Below, one piece after another: positions 1 through 9,624 of a DNA stretch of 64,000 bases. Below the pieces are notes generated by a model that saw only the letters and a program-made list of their open reading frames with translations, was not told the DNA's origin and made no database searches. Both the position numbers and the translations under genes were made by a program. Positions within the stretch are counted from its first letter, which is position 1. Each line of letters starts with the position of its first letter. The stretch lies in NCBI GenBank assembly GCA_045655645.1, contig JAZOPS010000051.1:62001-126000 (forward strand), read 5' to 3'. Origin of the DNA: Fimenecus sp045655645 (lineage in GTDB: Bacteria > Bacillota > Clostridia > Oscillospirales > Acutalibacteraceae).

Positions 1-117
1 AACTGCTCTGTAAAGAGCACCTGTATCAACATAGATGTAACCTAATTTTTGTGCTGCTGCACGAGCAACTGTACTTTTGCCAGCACCTGCTGGTCCATCA
101 ATAGCAACATTAATCAT
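1..117 (-). CDS. cmk: Cytidylate kinase, N-terminal part (cut by window edge)
   Basis: These are the first 39 codons of cytidylate kinase, which phosphorylates CMP and dCMP with ATP in the cytoplasm. The sequence shows an ATG at 117, the P-loop GPAGAGKST at residues 8-16 and the conserved YVDTGALYRAV stretch that precedes the CMP-binding domain. The rest (about 180 residues) lies beyond position 1. It sits 28 bp downstream of the flavoprotein gene on the same strand, so co-transcription is likely. Identity is strong despite the short length because both motifs are family-specific. Confidence 0.9.
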   Translation of the reverse strand, partial: MINVAIDGPAGAGKSTVARAAAQKLGYIYVDTGALYRAV

Positions 118-145
118 AAAATATATCTCCCTTTAAATAAAGTTT

Positions 146-1390
146 TTAATAATCTTCTGATGCGCTTTTACCTGCTAATTGTCCCGTTGAGAATGCAATC
201 TGCAAGTTAAATCCACCAGTATATCCGTCACAGTCAATTACTTCACCTGCAAAATATAATCCTTTACAAATTTTACTCTCCATTGTTTTAGGATTGATTT
301 CGCTGATTTTTACACCACCAGATGTAACAATTGCTTCAGATATATCGTTAAAATCCATAACTGTGAGTTTAATACCCTTAATTACATCAATAAGAGCTTT
401 TCGCATATCTTTTGTAATTTGATTTGCTTTTTCAGATGGCTTTATGTGAGCCATCTTAAGTATCGGAACAATCAACGATTTTGGCACAAGCAATGCAAGA
501 ATATTTGAAATTGATTTATTGCTGTTATCTGCAAAATCTCTTAAAATTCTTGCGTCTAATTTTTCGTGAGAAAGAGCAGGTTTTAAGTCAATATAAATTT
601 CATATCTCGCCTTTTCCATGTTTCGCATGTGAGCACTTGCCGATAAAATCATTGGCCCTGAAACACCAAAATGTGTGAAAAGCATTTCAACAAAATCGTC
701 ATATATTTCTTTCTTTTTTTGTGAGTCAACGACACGAATTGCTACATTTTTTAGTGAAAGTCCCATGCACTCACTACAAAGACCTTCGCGACAAACAAGC
801 GCTGAAAGTGATGGCCTTAATTCAGTTATTGTATGACCTACACTTTTAGCGAGCTCATATCCATCACCACTTGAGCCTGTTTTAGGATAAGAAAGACCAC
901 CTGTTGCAACGATTACTGCATCAGCAAAATACTGATTACCCGATTCAGTTTCTACACCACGAATTTCATTTTCTTCAAAAATAAGCTTAGTGACTCTTTC
1001 TGTTTTTCTTTGAACCTTGTTGATAGTTATATATTTATTTAAAGCATCAACTATATCAACTGCTTTATCACTTACTGGGAACACTCTATTACCACGCTCA
1101 ACCTTAATAGGTACTCCATAATTTTCAAAGAAGTCTATTGTATCTTGCGAATTAAATGAAGAAAAAGCACCATATAAAAAGCGACCATTACCGGGAATAT
1201 TTGAAATAAATTCTTGAGTATCAGCAACATTATTTGTTACATTGCATCTACCCTTGCCTGTAATCATAACTTTTCGTGCTATTTTTTCGTTTCGTTCAAA
1301 CAAAACAACTTCTGCACCATTTTGTGCTGCTGCACCTGCAGCCATTGTCCCCGCTGCACCTGCACCAATTACTATTACTTTTTTACCCAT
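146..1390 (-). CDS. YhiN/HI0933-family FAD-dependent oxidoreductase
   Basis: A 414-residue cytoplasmic flavoprotein of the HI0933/YhiN (aminoacetone oxidase-like) family, whose physiological substrate is not settled. The Rossmann FAD site GAGAAG lies at residues 9-14. It is followed by the family signature GKGRCNVTN near residue 45, and the C-terminal FAD-closing motif GEVIDCDGYTGGFNLQ is near residue 380. Length is normal for the family. The start overlaps the end of the rpiR-type gene by 8 bp with only a weak SD, so translational coupling is likely. The order regulator-flavoprotein-cmk points to one transcript. Confidence 0.9.
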   Translation of the reverse strand: MGKKVIVIGAGAAGTMAAGAAAQNGAEVVLFERNEKIARKVMITGKGRCNVTNNVADTQEFISNIPGNGRFLYGAFSSFNSQDTIDFFENYGVPIKVERGNRVFPVSDKAVDIVDALNKYITINKVQRKTERVTKLIFEENEIRGVETESGNQYFADAVIVATGGLSYPKTGSSGDGYELAKSVGHTITELRPSLSALVCREGLCSECMGLSLKNVAIRVVDSQKKKEIYDDFVEMLFTHFGVSGPMILSASAHMRNMEKARYEIYIDLKPALSHEKLDARILRDFADNSNKSISNILALLVPKSLIVPILKMAHIKPSEKANQITKDMRKALIDVIKGIKLTVMDFNDISEAIVTSGGVKISEINPKTMESKICKGLYFAGEVIDCDGYTGGFNLQIAFSTGQLAGKSASEDY

Positions 1391-2258
1391 TATTTACACC
1401 ATCTGCTTTATCATAAACCTGATATTCATCCCAAATGCTTTCAAGTTTGTTGAAATTGTTATAAACTTCTTCACGACGACTGAATGTTACTGCAACAACA
1501 AGTGCGTTAATAAGACTCAAAGGAGCAACCAACGAATCAACAACAGACACCATATCACTTTTTGCCACAAGAAGTGTATCAGCATATTCTGCAATTGGTG
1601 AATCAGCAGAATCTGTTATTGCAATTATTTTTGTACCACGGTCATTTATAAAGCGCAATGCATTGATAGTCTGTTTTGAATATCTTGGAAAACTGATTGC
1701 AACGCAAACATCATTTTCACTTATTCTAAACATCTGTTCAAACATTTCACTGGCACTTGAAGTGTCAACTAAAACTACATTTTCAAAAACGGGATTAAGA
1801 TAAAAATATAGAAAGCTTGCCAATGCAGCCGAACTTCTCACACCAAGAATATAAATTCTTTTTGCATTATTAATTGTTTCAACCGCTTTAGAGAATTCTG
1901 AACTTGAAACGCTATCCAAAGTTTTACGAATTAATTCAATATCGCCATTGAGCACTTTTTTAATTGCATCTTGCTCACCGATAAGATTACTTGAAACTTC
2001 CATTCTTTGAACTGCTGTGAGTTTTGATTTAATCATTCTTTGCAATTCTTTTTGAAGTTCAGGATATCCCTTAAAACCAATTTCAGTTGCAAAACGAACA
2101 ACAGTTGACTCGCTGACGCCAACTGTTTCACCAAGTTTTGACGCTGTCATAAAAGCGGCTTTATCATAATTATCTGTAATATATTGAACAAGTTTCTTAT
2201 GACCCTTTGAAAGTTTTTTATCTGTCAAATCAACTTTTGACAAAATGAAATTTTTCAT
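1383..2258 (-). CDS. MurR/RpiR-family transcriptional regulator
   Basis: A 291-residue regulator with an N-terminal helix-turn-helix of the RpiR type (about residues 1-77, including the TASKLGETVGVSESTVVRFA recognition region) and a C-terminal SIS sugar-phosphate binding domain (about 115-245). Family members sense phosphosugars such as MurNAc-6-P, GlcNAc-6-P or ribose-5-P. The start ATG at 2258 follows an SD of GGGGTGA. The gene heads the group with the flavoprotein and cmk. A GH20/GH18 amino-sugar cluster lies about 2.7 kb away, so an amino-sugar effector is possible but unproven. Confidence 0.88.
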   Translation of the reverse strand: MKNFILSKVDLTDKKLSKGHKKLVQYITDNYDKAAFMTASKLGETVGVSESTVVRFATEIGFKGYPELQKELQRMIKSKLTAVQRMEVSSNLIGEQDAIKKVLNGDIELIRKTLDSVSSSEFSKAVETINNAKRIYILGVRSSAALASFLYFYLNPVFENVVLVDTSSASEMFEQMFRISENDVCVAISFPRYSKQTINALRFINDRGTKIIAITDSADSPIAEYADTLLVAKSDMVSVVDSLVAPLSLINALVVAVTFSRREEVYNNFNKLESIWDEYQVYDKADGVNNG

Positions 2259-2271
2259 CCTTAATCACCCC

Positions 2272-2287
2272 GAATAATAAATTATTC
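2272..2287. promoter_or_regulatory. Candidate operator palindrome upstream of rpiR-type gene
   Basis: An inverted repeat, GAATAAT-AA-ATTATTC, lies 13 bp upstream of the regulator's start codon. RpiR proteins bind palindromes and are often autoregulated, so this may be an operator. It is very AT-rich, however, and such palindromes arise easily by chance in this genome. Confidence 0.25.
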
Positions 2288-2349
2288 ACTAAATAAATAT
2301 ACAATTTTTGTAAGAAAAAAGCAAGGGATTTTGCAAGTTTTCCTGCATT

Positions 2350-3528
2350 TTACTGCATTTTTATTGGAGCAAATTTCATTTCAGTTGAGCATGATTCAGA
2401 ATTTTGCAAAATTAGATTATAAAAATCAGTTGATTTGTTTTCTAATTCAAAAACTCTGTTAGCATTTTCTGACGAAAGATTTACTATATCAGAATACACT
2501 GCAACAAAAGGTAACTTACTGTTTTTTGCTAACGCACCCATTGTTTTGCTTGCTTTTGTATTAAATCCTAATACTCTGCAATATGTTGGAACAATTTCAA
2601 GGTCACTAGATTTTACATCAAGAATTGTTGACAACACTGCTCTTTTAATTCTTGTATGAGTGTATCGCTTCGTTTTGATTTCATCATAGAGTTTTGAAAG
2701 TTGAGTGTTATTTTTCACTGCAGATTTCACTCTGTTATCTAAGCCTTCACCCAGGTTTGCAATGTCAGTTAAATCGTAGTCAAGTTTTGAACGCAAAATA
2801 CTGAATGCTGCTAAATCAAACTTTTCTTTAGAAACATATTTTCCGTCTTTTATACTGTCGTTATATAAATCCAATAAATAATCAGGAATATATTTTTCAA
2901 ACGATTCATTATTGTAGATTAGTTGTCTTATATGAGTTGCAGATGCAAATTCATCAATAGCGGTAGTGTCGTTATAGCCTGCACCTTTACGGTTAATTGT
3001 TATTGGTTCAATTTTAGCACCCAATTTGCGGATTGCTTTAATGTATTCAATAGCAAGAATATTATTTGGTGTTGAAATATCACAATCAATGTTGTATTTA
3101 TCAAACGCCATCTGTCGAGCAGCAGGAAAACTTACACCATCATTATAATGTTTTTTAACCTCATCATTAAAATCATCTCGTATTAAAACATCAACTGCTT
3201 TATTAAGAGATTTTATGTCTGCACTTTCTGTTCCAAATGCTAATTTATCGCATCCAAAATCAGATAGAATTTTAACTGCATTAAATGCGAAATATTCTGC
3301 AGACGAACTAGCATAAATAAATGGTAATTCGAGAACAATATCAATACCACTCAAAAGTGCTGCTTTAACCCTTGTTTCTTTTGAGAAAATTGCAGGCTCT
3401 CCCCTTTGAACAAAATTACCACTCATTATTGCTACAACAATATCATTTTCAGTTTTAACTGAGTCAATTAAATATTTGTGTCCGTTATGAAAAGGATTAA
3501 ACTCACAAACAATACCGATTACTGACAT
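2350..3528 (-). CDS. tmcAL: tRNA(Met) cytidine acetate ligase (YlbM-like)
   Basis: This 392-residue enzyme makes N4-acetylcytidine at the wobble position of elongator tRNA-Met, activating acetate with ATP as an acetyl-adenylate. The nucleotidyltransferase HxGH signature is visible at the N-terminus (CEFNPFHNGH), with SGNFVQRGEPA following as in YlbM proteins. I place the start at the ATG at 3528, which has a GAGG SD six bases upstream. An upstream GTG overlaps that SD and is unlikely. The gene is divergent from acetate kinase; both use acetate, though a functional link is only inference. Confidence 0.88.
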   Translation of the reverse strand: MSVIGIVCEFNPFHNGHKYLIDSVKTENDIVVAIMSGNFVQRGEPAIFSKETRVKAALLSGIDIVLELPFIYASSSAEYFAFNAVKILSDFGCDKLAFGTESADIKSLNKAVDVLIRDDFNDEVKKHYNDGVSFPAARQMAFDKYNIDCDISTPNNILAIEYIKAIRKLGAKIEPITINRKGAGYNDTTAIDEFASATHIRQLIYNNESFEKYIPDYLLDLYNDSIKDGKYVSKEKFDLAAFSILRSKLDYDLTDIANLGEGLDNRVKSAVKNNTQLSKLYDEIKTKRYTHTRIKRAVLSTILDVKSSDLEIVPTYCRVLGFNTKASKTMGALAKNSKLPFVAVYSDIVNLSSENANRVFELENKSTDFYNLILQNSESCSTEMKFAPIKMQ

Positions 3529-3557
3529 AAATAACCTCACTAAATGAAGAAAATTAC

Positions 3558-3586
3558 TTGAAATTAAATAAATACAAGTATATAAT
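3558..3586 (+). promoter_or_regulatory. Sigma-A-type promoter for ackA
   Basis: A -35 box TTGAAA (3558-3563), 17-bp spacer and perfect -10 TATAAT (3581-3586) lie about 55 bp ahead of the ackA start codon. The SD GGAGG sits just before the ATG. Confidence 0.8.
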
Positions 3587-3640
3587 AATATAGATTTGAT
3601 TTTACTTCAAGAAAAAAGTAAAAAACGGAGGAAATGAATA

Positions 3641-4867
3641 ATGAAAATTCTCGTTATTAACGCAGGTAGTTCTTCACTTAAATATCAACTTATTGATATG
3701 ACAAATGAAGAAGTTATCGCAAAAGGTATTTGCGAAAGAGTTGGTTCTGATAATGCTTGTATCAGTTTCAAAACTCCTGACGGTGAAAAAGTTGAGTATG
3801 AAGTTCCAATGAAGAATCATACTGCTGCATTTGCAGAAGTTAAGAAAGTTCTTACTGAGGGCGATTACAAAGTTATTGATGACATTAGCGAAATTACAGC
3901 AGTTGGTCACCGCGTTGTTCAGGGTGGCGCGCTCTTCAACAAGAGTATGCTCGTAACTGACGAAGTTATCAAAGGCATTGAAGAATTGTGTGCATTAGCA
4001 CCTCTTCACAACCCAGCTCATATTCAGGGTATCAACGCAAGTATTGAACTTTTTGGTAAAGATGTTCCACAGGTTACAGTATTTGATAATGCTTTCCATA
4101 GCACAATGCCAGCAGAAGCATACACATTCCCTGTTCCTTATGAATTCTATGAAAAATATCAGGTTCGTAAATATGGTTTCCATGGTACATCACACCGCTT
4201 TGTAAGTGCTAGATGCGCAGAAGTTATGGGTAAAAACATTGAAGACCTTAAAATTGTTACTTGTCACCTTGGCAACGGCTCATCAATCACAGCTGTTAAG
4301 GGTGGTAAGGTAATTGACACAACAATGGGTCTTACTCCACTTGATGGTCTTATTATGGGTACTCGTTGCGGTGCTGTTGACCCATCTGCAATTCTTTATA
4401 TTATGGAAAAAGAAAACCTTTCAGTTAAAGAGATGGATACTCTTCTTAACAAGAAATCAGGTATTCTTGGTATTTCAGGTGTTGGCTCTGACGACCGTGA
4501 TGTTAAGGCAGAAGCTGCTTCAAACGAAAAAGGTCTTGGCGAACGTTGTGCACTTGCAAGAAACATTCTTGCATATCAGATTAAGAGATATATCGGCGCT
4601 TACACAGCTGCTATGGACGGCATTGATGCTATCGTATTCACAGGTGGTATTGGTGAAAACGCTGATGATATTCGTGCAAAGGTTTGTAAAGAACTCACAT
4701 TCCTTGGAATTGAAATTGACGAAGAATATGGCAAGACACTTGTTAAGGGTGCTGAAGGTGAACTTTCAACACCAAACTCAAAGGTTAAGGTTTATGTTCT
4801 TCCTACAAACGAAGAACTTGTTATCGCAAGAGATACAATGGATATCGTTAATTCACTTAACAAATAA
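3641..4867 (+). CDS. ackA: Acetate kinase
   Basis: A 408-residue acetate kinase that interconverts acetyl phosphate + ADP and acetate + ATP, the substrate-level phosphorylation step of fermentation. Family marks are the N-terminal NAGSSSLKY, the HRVVQGG segment, the FDNAFHSTMP and KYGFHGTSH motifs, and GGIGENA near the C-terminus. Length is typical. The ATG is preceded by GGAGG. No pta gene is adjacent, so phosphotransacetylase must be elsewhere. It is monocistronic, with its own promoter and a strong terminator. Confidence 0.97.
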   Translation: MKILVINAGSSSLKYQLIDMTNEEVIAKGICERVGSDNACISFKTPDGEKVEYEVPMKNHTAAFAEVKKVLTEGDYKVIDDISEITAVGHRVVQGGALFNKSMLVTDEVIKGIEELCALAPLHNPAHIQGINASIELFGKDVPQVTVFDNAFHSTMPAEAYTFPVPYEFYEKYQVRKYGFHGTSHRFVSARCAEVMGKNIEDLKIVTCHLGNGSSITAVKGGKVIDTTMGLTPLDGLIMGTRCGAVDPSAILYIMEKENLSVKEMDTLLNKKSGILGISGVGSDDRDVKAEAASNEKGLGERCALARNILAYQIKRYIGAYTAAMDGIDAIVFTGGIGENADDIRAKVCKELTFLGIEIDEEYGKTLVKGAEGELSTPNSKVKVYVLPTNEELVIARDTMDIVNSLNK

Positions 4868-4888
4868 TTTAATTAATAAAAAGATTAA

Positions 4889-4914
4889 GCCGTGCTTTTC
4901 AGCACGGCTTTTTT
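4889..4914 (+). terminator. Intrinsic terminator after ackA
   Basis: Perfect 7-bp GC-rich stem GCCGTGC/GCACGGC with a 6-nt loop, followed by six T residues. The convergent GH18 gene ends at 4919, so the hairpin probably also serves that strand, with a weaker U-tract. Confidence 0.92.
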
Positions 4915-4918
4915 ATAT

Positions 4919-6313
4919 TCATTCTCTTGTTTCTAGTGAAGTTTGAACTGCTTTGAAAAGTGATAAATCGTCTTCATAGGCTACATCACAAGTATAATGC
5001 CACACCATTACGCCACCAAGACCATAATCATTTGCAAATGCTGTTTTATCCTTTATCATCTGTACACCATTAAAGCTAGTAAAAATATTACCGCTTGTGT
5101 CACCTGTCATATATGATTTCGAAATCGTATTTTTAAATGGATTGTTTTCTAAATCACCAGCAATTTGTGCATAAGACGGCCAAGCCTCATCGCCACCGTG
5201 CGTTCTACCATAAAAAGGTAATCCCAAATCACACTTTGATAAATCGTAACCACGCTTTTCAAAGTCTTTAATTGCCAAAACGCCACCAACGGTTGCAAAT
5301 TCAGCATGAGAACCGTATTCACCCATATTGTCGTATGCCATTATTTCAACTCTATCGAGAACTTTTATTGCGTCCCTTGAGATATTGCAACTCCAATGTG
5401 AGAATGCAGCGCCAAGAATATAGTCACCCAAATTAGAATCAAGTTTTACAAGAAAATCTGAATAATCTTTTTTGCTTTTTTGCTTGTAAGGATATTCATA
5501 GTCAAAAAAAATGCCATCGAACCCATAAGTTTTTAATAAATCTAAAATACCATCAACAAGCACTTCACCATTATCAACAAATGCCCGACTATGTAGTTTT
5601 TCTTTATCAGTAGCATCTACACCATCTGGTCCTAAAATATTACAATGGATTTTCGCATTAGGATTTGTTGTTTTGATGATTTCAATAATTTCTTTGAAAA
5701 TTTTATCCCCACTTACCATTTCACCATTGATGTCAAGGTCTTGAAGATATACTTTTCCGTTTTCGTCAAATCGAGCAACACCAAACAAAATTATATCTGT
5801 CAATGTGTTCATTTTTTCTATATCTATGTTCTCATTACCATAAAACCACTGACAAACCAAATATGATGTCACACGAAAATCTTCATTCTTATTGTCTTTA
5901 ACATTGAGAATGTCGATATTTTTTAAATGATATTGACTTTCATTGGCCGAATCGATGCTAATTTTAATTGATTTGGCAGTATGCTCACCAATTTCACAGT
6001 ATCGATACTCTCCTACTCTATCTTGCTCATAAACAGAAACAAATTCACCATTGTCATCTTCTAACCAGATAGAAAACTCAAAAATTTGGTTTCCTTTTTC
6101 CTTTAAAACAACTGTATCAAATGTTGTTTCTTCAGTAAAACGAATTTCAATAAATGTTCCTTCTGTTCCAACCACACCTTTTAAGTTACCGATAATTTCG
6201 GCATTTCGCATTACGCTGAAACTATCGATTTTCTCTGTTTCAAATGTTGATTGACAGGATGTGAAAGTCAATAAAATAACTAATGACAATACAATTGCGA
6301 TTATTTTTTTCAT
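4919..6313 (-). CDS. GH18-family glycosidase lipoprotein
   Basis: A 464-residue predicted lipoprotein. The start ATG at 6313 gives a signal sequence KKIIAIVLSLVILLTFTSC with a lipobox Cys near residue 20; the longer reading frame upstream lacks a sensible signal. The GH18 TIM-barrel active-site segment DGIFFDYE places catalytic Glu at about residue 273 and the assisting Asp two residues before. The middle Asp of the classical DGxDxDxE is Phe, as in endo-beta-N-acetylglucosaminidase or spore-lysin-like branches. It likely cleaves GlcNAc polymers or glycans at the cell surface. It lies last in a run with the Na/Pi transporter, GH20 and GDPD. Confidence 0.82.
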   Translation of the reverse strand: MKKIIAIVLSLVILLTFTSCQSTFETEKIDSFSVMRNAEIIGNLKGVVGTEGTFIEIRFTEETTFDTVVLKEKGNQIFEFSIWLEDDNGEFVSVYEQDRVGEYRYCEIGEHTAKSIKISIDSANESQYHLKNIDILNVKDNKNEDFRVTSYLVCQWFYGNENIDIEKMNTLTDIILFGVARFDENGKVYLQDLDINGEMVSGDKIFKEIIEIIKTTNPNAKIHCNILGPDGVDATDKEKLHSRAFVDNGEVLVDGILDLLKTYGFDGIFFDYEYPYKQKSKKDYSDFLVKLDSNLGDYILGAAFSHWSCNISRDAIKVLDRVEIMAYDNMGEYGSHAEFATVGGVLAIKDFEKRGYDLSKCDLGLPFYGRTHGGDEAWPSYAQIAGDLENNPFKNTISKSYMTGDTSGNIFTSFNGVQMIKDKTAFANDYGLGGVMVWHYTCDVAYEDDLSLFKAVQTSLETRE

Positions 6314-6368
6314 TTTTTCTAACCCCCATATATCAAATGGCGATGAAGTTCCCTCCACCGCCATTTTA

Positions 6369-8027
6369 TCAATATGCTTTAATCAATTCTTCGTCTGCTG
6401 CAACTTTTTGGCCCGGTTTTTTAGCAACTGCAAAAGCAATGTTCTTCGAATGGTCACCCACACGCTCAAAGTCGATGAGAGTGTTCACAAACATCATACC
6501 AGCACGAGTTTCACAGTGTTCTTCATTAAGACGGCGAAGATGTGCATTCTGATATTTTTCTTTGAGATTATCTGAAGCGGTTTCAAGAGTTTCAATACGC
6601 TTTGCCTCTTCGATTGTGAGTTCTTGCTTTTCAAATGAATCAATTGAAGCGTTAAGCAATTCAACAACACATTTACGCATTGTTTCAAGTTCTGCAACCG
6701 CCTCGTCAGAAATTGCAAGTTTTTCATTACTGCGCACTACTGCTGCTTCACTAAGGTTAACCGCGTGGTCACCGATACGTTCAATATCATTGATTACATG
6801 GAACAATCTACCGATATATTTAGCATCTGAATAGTCCAAATCAAGCGCATTGATTTTAACAAGGTTTCTGGTGATTCCGTGGTTCAAGAAGTTAATAACT
6901 TCTTCAACAGATTCAATCTTTTCACCTTTTGAAGTATCGTTATTTATAAGCGCTGTTGCTGCACGGTCAAAGTTATCCCTTGCAAGTTTTGCCATTCTGA
7001 CAACTTCTTTACCAATCTGTTCAACAGCAACCGGTGGTGTTGTAAGAAGATGTGAGTCATAGAATTTAAATTCAAGTTTTGAATCTTCTGGTTCTTTATC
7101 AGGCACAAGAATACAAGCCATTTTGATAATCCAATTTGCAAATGGGAACAAAACAATTGTATTAACAACATTGAAGATAATATGAGCTGTTGAAATTTGC
7201 GCTGATACATTATCACTTATACTCTCAAGCCATGTAGTATATGGTGTAAATGCGGTAATAAGCAAGAATATTACTGTACCAATAACATTGAAAAGCAAGT
7301 GCATAACTGCAGTTCTTTTTGAATTTGTTTTTGAACCTGCCGCTGAAAGAAGTGCAGTAACACAAGTACCAATATTCTGTCCTAAAAGGATATAAACAGC
7401 AAACTCAATTGGAACAAGACCTTGAAGCGCAAGTGCCTGTAAAATACCGATACTTGCTGAAGAACTTTGAATAATTGCTGTGAGCACAAGACCAATGAGA
7501 ACACCAACAAACGGATTGCTGAAATTTGTCATAAAGTATGTGAATACTTCTGATTCGCCCAATGGTGCCATACCATAAGCCATTAACTCCATACCAACAA
7601 AAAGCATACCAAATCCTGCAACTGTTTGCCCGATATGTTTTACGATATCTTTTTTAACAAAAAGCATTGCGAACACACCAATAAGCAAAGCAACTGGTGC
7701 AATCATACCTAAATCCATTGCAATAAGCACGCTGGTAACAGTTGTACCAATATTGGCACCCATAATAACACCAACAGCTTGAGCAAGATTCATAAGCCCT
7801 GCATTAACGAAACCAACAACCATAACTGTTGTTGCTGATGAACTTTGAATTACTGCAGTAACAAGTGCGCCCATAATAACTGCTAAAAATCGGTTTTTAG
7901 TAAGGACGCCTAAAATCTTTTTCATTTTTGAGCCAGCTGCATATTCAAGTCCCTGACCCATAGCATCAATACCGTAAAGGAACAAACCTATACCAGTAAA
8001 AAATGACAATACGTTCATTACTTCCAT
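6369..8027 (-). CDS. Na+/phosphate cotransporter with PhoU-like C-terminus
   Basis: A 552-residue NptA/YjbB-type transporter. The two inverted Na/Pi-cotransporter repeats are marked by QSSSATT (about residue 62) and QSSSASI (about residue 187), inside eight or so hydrophobic segments. After about residue 330 come soluble PhoU-like helices. The start is ATG 8027 with AAGGAG nine bases upstream. Only 13 bp separates it from GH20, so the two are co-transcribed. Together with GDPD this suggests uptake of phosphate released from head groups, which is an inference. Confidence 0.9.
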   Translation of the reverse strand: MEVMNVLSFFTGIGLFLYGIDAMGQGLEYAAGSKMKKILGVLTKNRFLAVIMGALVTAVIQSSSATTVMVVGFVNAGLMNLAQAVGVIMGANIGTTVTSVLIAMDLGMIAPVALLIGVFAMLFVKKDIVKHIGQTVAGFGMLFVGMELMAYGMAPLGESEVFTYFMTNFSNPFVGVLIGLVLTAIIQSSSASIGILQALALQGLVPIEFAVYILLGQNIGTCVTALLSAAGSKTNSKRTAVMHLLFNVIGTVIFLLITAFTPYTTWLESISDNVSAQISTAHIIFNVVNTIVLFPFANWIIKMACILVPDKEPEDSKLEFKFYDSHLLTTPPVAVEQIGKEVVRMAKLARDNFDRAATALINNDTSKGEKIESVEEVINFLNHGITRNLVKINALDLDYSDAKYIGRLFHVINDIERIGDHAVNLSEAAVVRSNEKLAISDEAVAELETMRKCVVELLNASIDSFEKQELTIEEAKRIETLETASDNLKEKYQNAHLRRLNEEHCETRAGMMFVNTLIDFERVGDHSKNIAFAVAKKPGQKVAADEELIKAY

Positions 8028-8040
8028 ATCTTTCTACTCC

Positions 8041-9624
8041 TTATTTTGTCATTTTAATTTTTTCATTATATTTGAATTCATTACCTCGATTACCAAGATG
8101 GAAAGTAGATTTATTTCTTACTTTGAACCACATCTTTTTCTCAATTCTTGAATAATTGATATTTTTTGATTTCATATACATCTTGAAGAAATCAAGGCGT
8201 TTATAGAAATCTTTATAATTCTTAAACTTATCTTCAGTCCACGCACCCTCGGCAAATGCAAAGATTCTTGGATATACTGCAAACTGCCAAGCCTTTTCGT
8301 TATCAATCCATTCTGACCAAGATTCAAACTCTACACCAAGGACTTTTTTATCATTTACAAATCCTGATTTTGCTACATTGTAGTTGTAAACTTTTTTAAG
8401 CGGTGCACTTGCATAAGAATAATCAAAATACAAAGTAGGACAAGTTGACACAATAAATTTGCGCTTATCGTTTTCTTTTTTTACCCATGCAGGTGTGCGA
8501 TAAATCCAATAGTGACCGATAATATCACTGTCTGTATTTTCACCGATACCATCGTTCCATTCTATACTTTTTTTACCTAATTTTTTGAGCATATTATTAA
8601 GACGATTATTAAAATACACCTGCAAATCTTTACCTTTTTCAAGACCAAGTTCTTGCATTTTCTGTTTACATACGGGACAATCTCTTTCCCAGATTTTATG
8701 ACCTTTTGCCGCTTCGTCACCACCCATGTGGAAATATTCATACGGAAACAATTCACAAACTTCTGTGAGAAGCTTCTCAACAAAATCATAGGTTTCTTCT
8801 TGACCAGCACAAAGGACATCTTTAGTAATTCCGTTTTCACAGAATACTTCATATTCGCCTTTAAGACAAGAAAGTTCAGGATAAGCCGCAAGAATAGCAA
8901 CAGTATGTCCTGGTAAATCGATTTCAGGAATTATATCAATACACAAGTTCTTTGCATATTCAACAATTTCACGGATTTCACTCTTTTTATAATAATGAAA
9001 ATACTCTTTGCCATCCTTTGACATTTCAGGATAAAGAAGATTGTTACATCCACCAAGAAGTTCATACTTTCTTTTACTACTGATTTCGTTGAGAAGTGGA
9101 AAAACTTCACTTTCAATTCTGTACCCTTGGTCATCACTTAAATGCCAATGAAATTTGTTAAGTTTCAATAAAGCCATACTGTCAAGTGCACGCTTTACTG
9201 CATCAACACCAAAAAAGTGACGTGCTTCATCCATCATTCCACCACGATATGAGAATTTGGGATAATCATAAATATCCGCACCATTTAAAACTGCAATACC
9301 GCTCTCTTTTTTTGATTGCATAATCATAATTTTGAGAGTTATAGCACCATAAAATGCACCGTTCACATCTGATGCACTAATTACGATACCATCATTGCTG
9401 ATTTTTAATTTATAACCTTCACTATGAATAGTATTATCTTTATTAATTTTGATTGCACCATTCTGCGCATCTTTTTTTGTCTGTAAAAATTGAGAAAGAT
9501 AATTCCCTGCTTTTACAAAATCAGGATTGCAAAGAACAGCAGTTTCAGGTGTTACTGTGTATGTACCATCTAAAACTTCATATTTTTGTGGTTTAGGAAT
9601 AATGCTATATTTAGGTGCTTTCAT
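8041..9624 (-). CDS. GH20 beta-N-acetylhexosaminidase
   Basis: A 527-residue GH20 enzyme that removes terminal beta-GlcNAc/GalNAc by substrate-assisted catalysis. An N-terminal GH20b-type domain is followed by the TIM barrel with the signature HMGGDEA (catalytic Asp-Glu pair at about residues 303-304). No signal peptide or membrane segment is visible, so it probably acts in the cytoplasm on imported oligosaccharides. Its ATG overlaps the stop of the GDPD gene by one base (TAATG), with GGAG upstream, which indicates translational coupling. Confidence 0.92.
   Translation of the reverse strand: MKAPKYSIIPKPQKYEVLDGTYTVTPETAVLCNPDFVKAGNYLSQFLQTKKDAQNGAIKINKDNTIHSEGYKLKISNDGIVISASDVNGAFYGAITLKIMIMQSKKESGIAVLNGADIYDYPKFSYRGGMMDEARHFFGVDAVKRALDSMALLKLNKFHWHLSDDQGYRIESEVFPLLNEISSKRKYELLGGCNNLLYPEMSKDGKEYFHYYKKSEIREIVEYAKNLCIDIIPEIDLPGHTVAILAAYPELSCLKGEYEVFCENGITKDVLCAGQEETYDFVEKLLTEVCELFPYEYFHMGGDEAAKGHKIWERDCPVCKQKMQELGLEKGKDLQVYFNNRLNNMLKKLGKKSIEWNDGIGENTDSDIIGHYWIYRTPAWVKKENDKRKFIVSTCPTLYFDYSYASAPLKKVYNYNVAKSGFVNDKKVLGVEFESWSEWIDNEKAWQFAVYPRIFAFAEGAWTEDKFKNYKDFYKRLDFFKMYMKSKNINYSRIEKKMWFKVRNKSTFHLGNRGNEFKYNEKIKMTK

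Noticed and set aside
1242..1601. Plus-strand frames over the flavoprotein and rpiR genes
   Set aside because: They are antisense to clearly identified genes, lack SDs and encode compositionally biased peptides.
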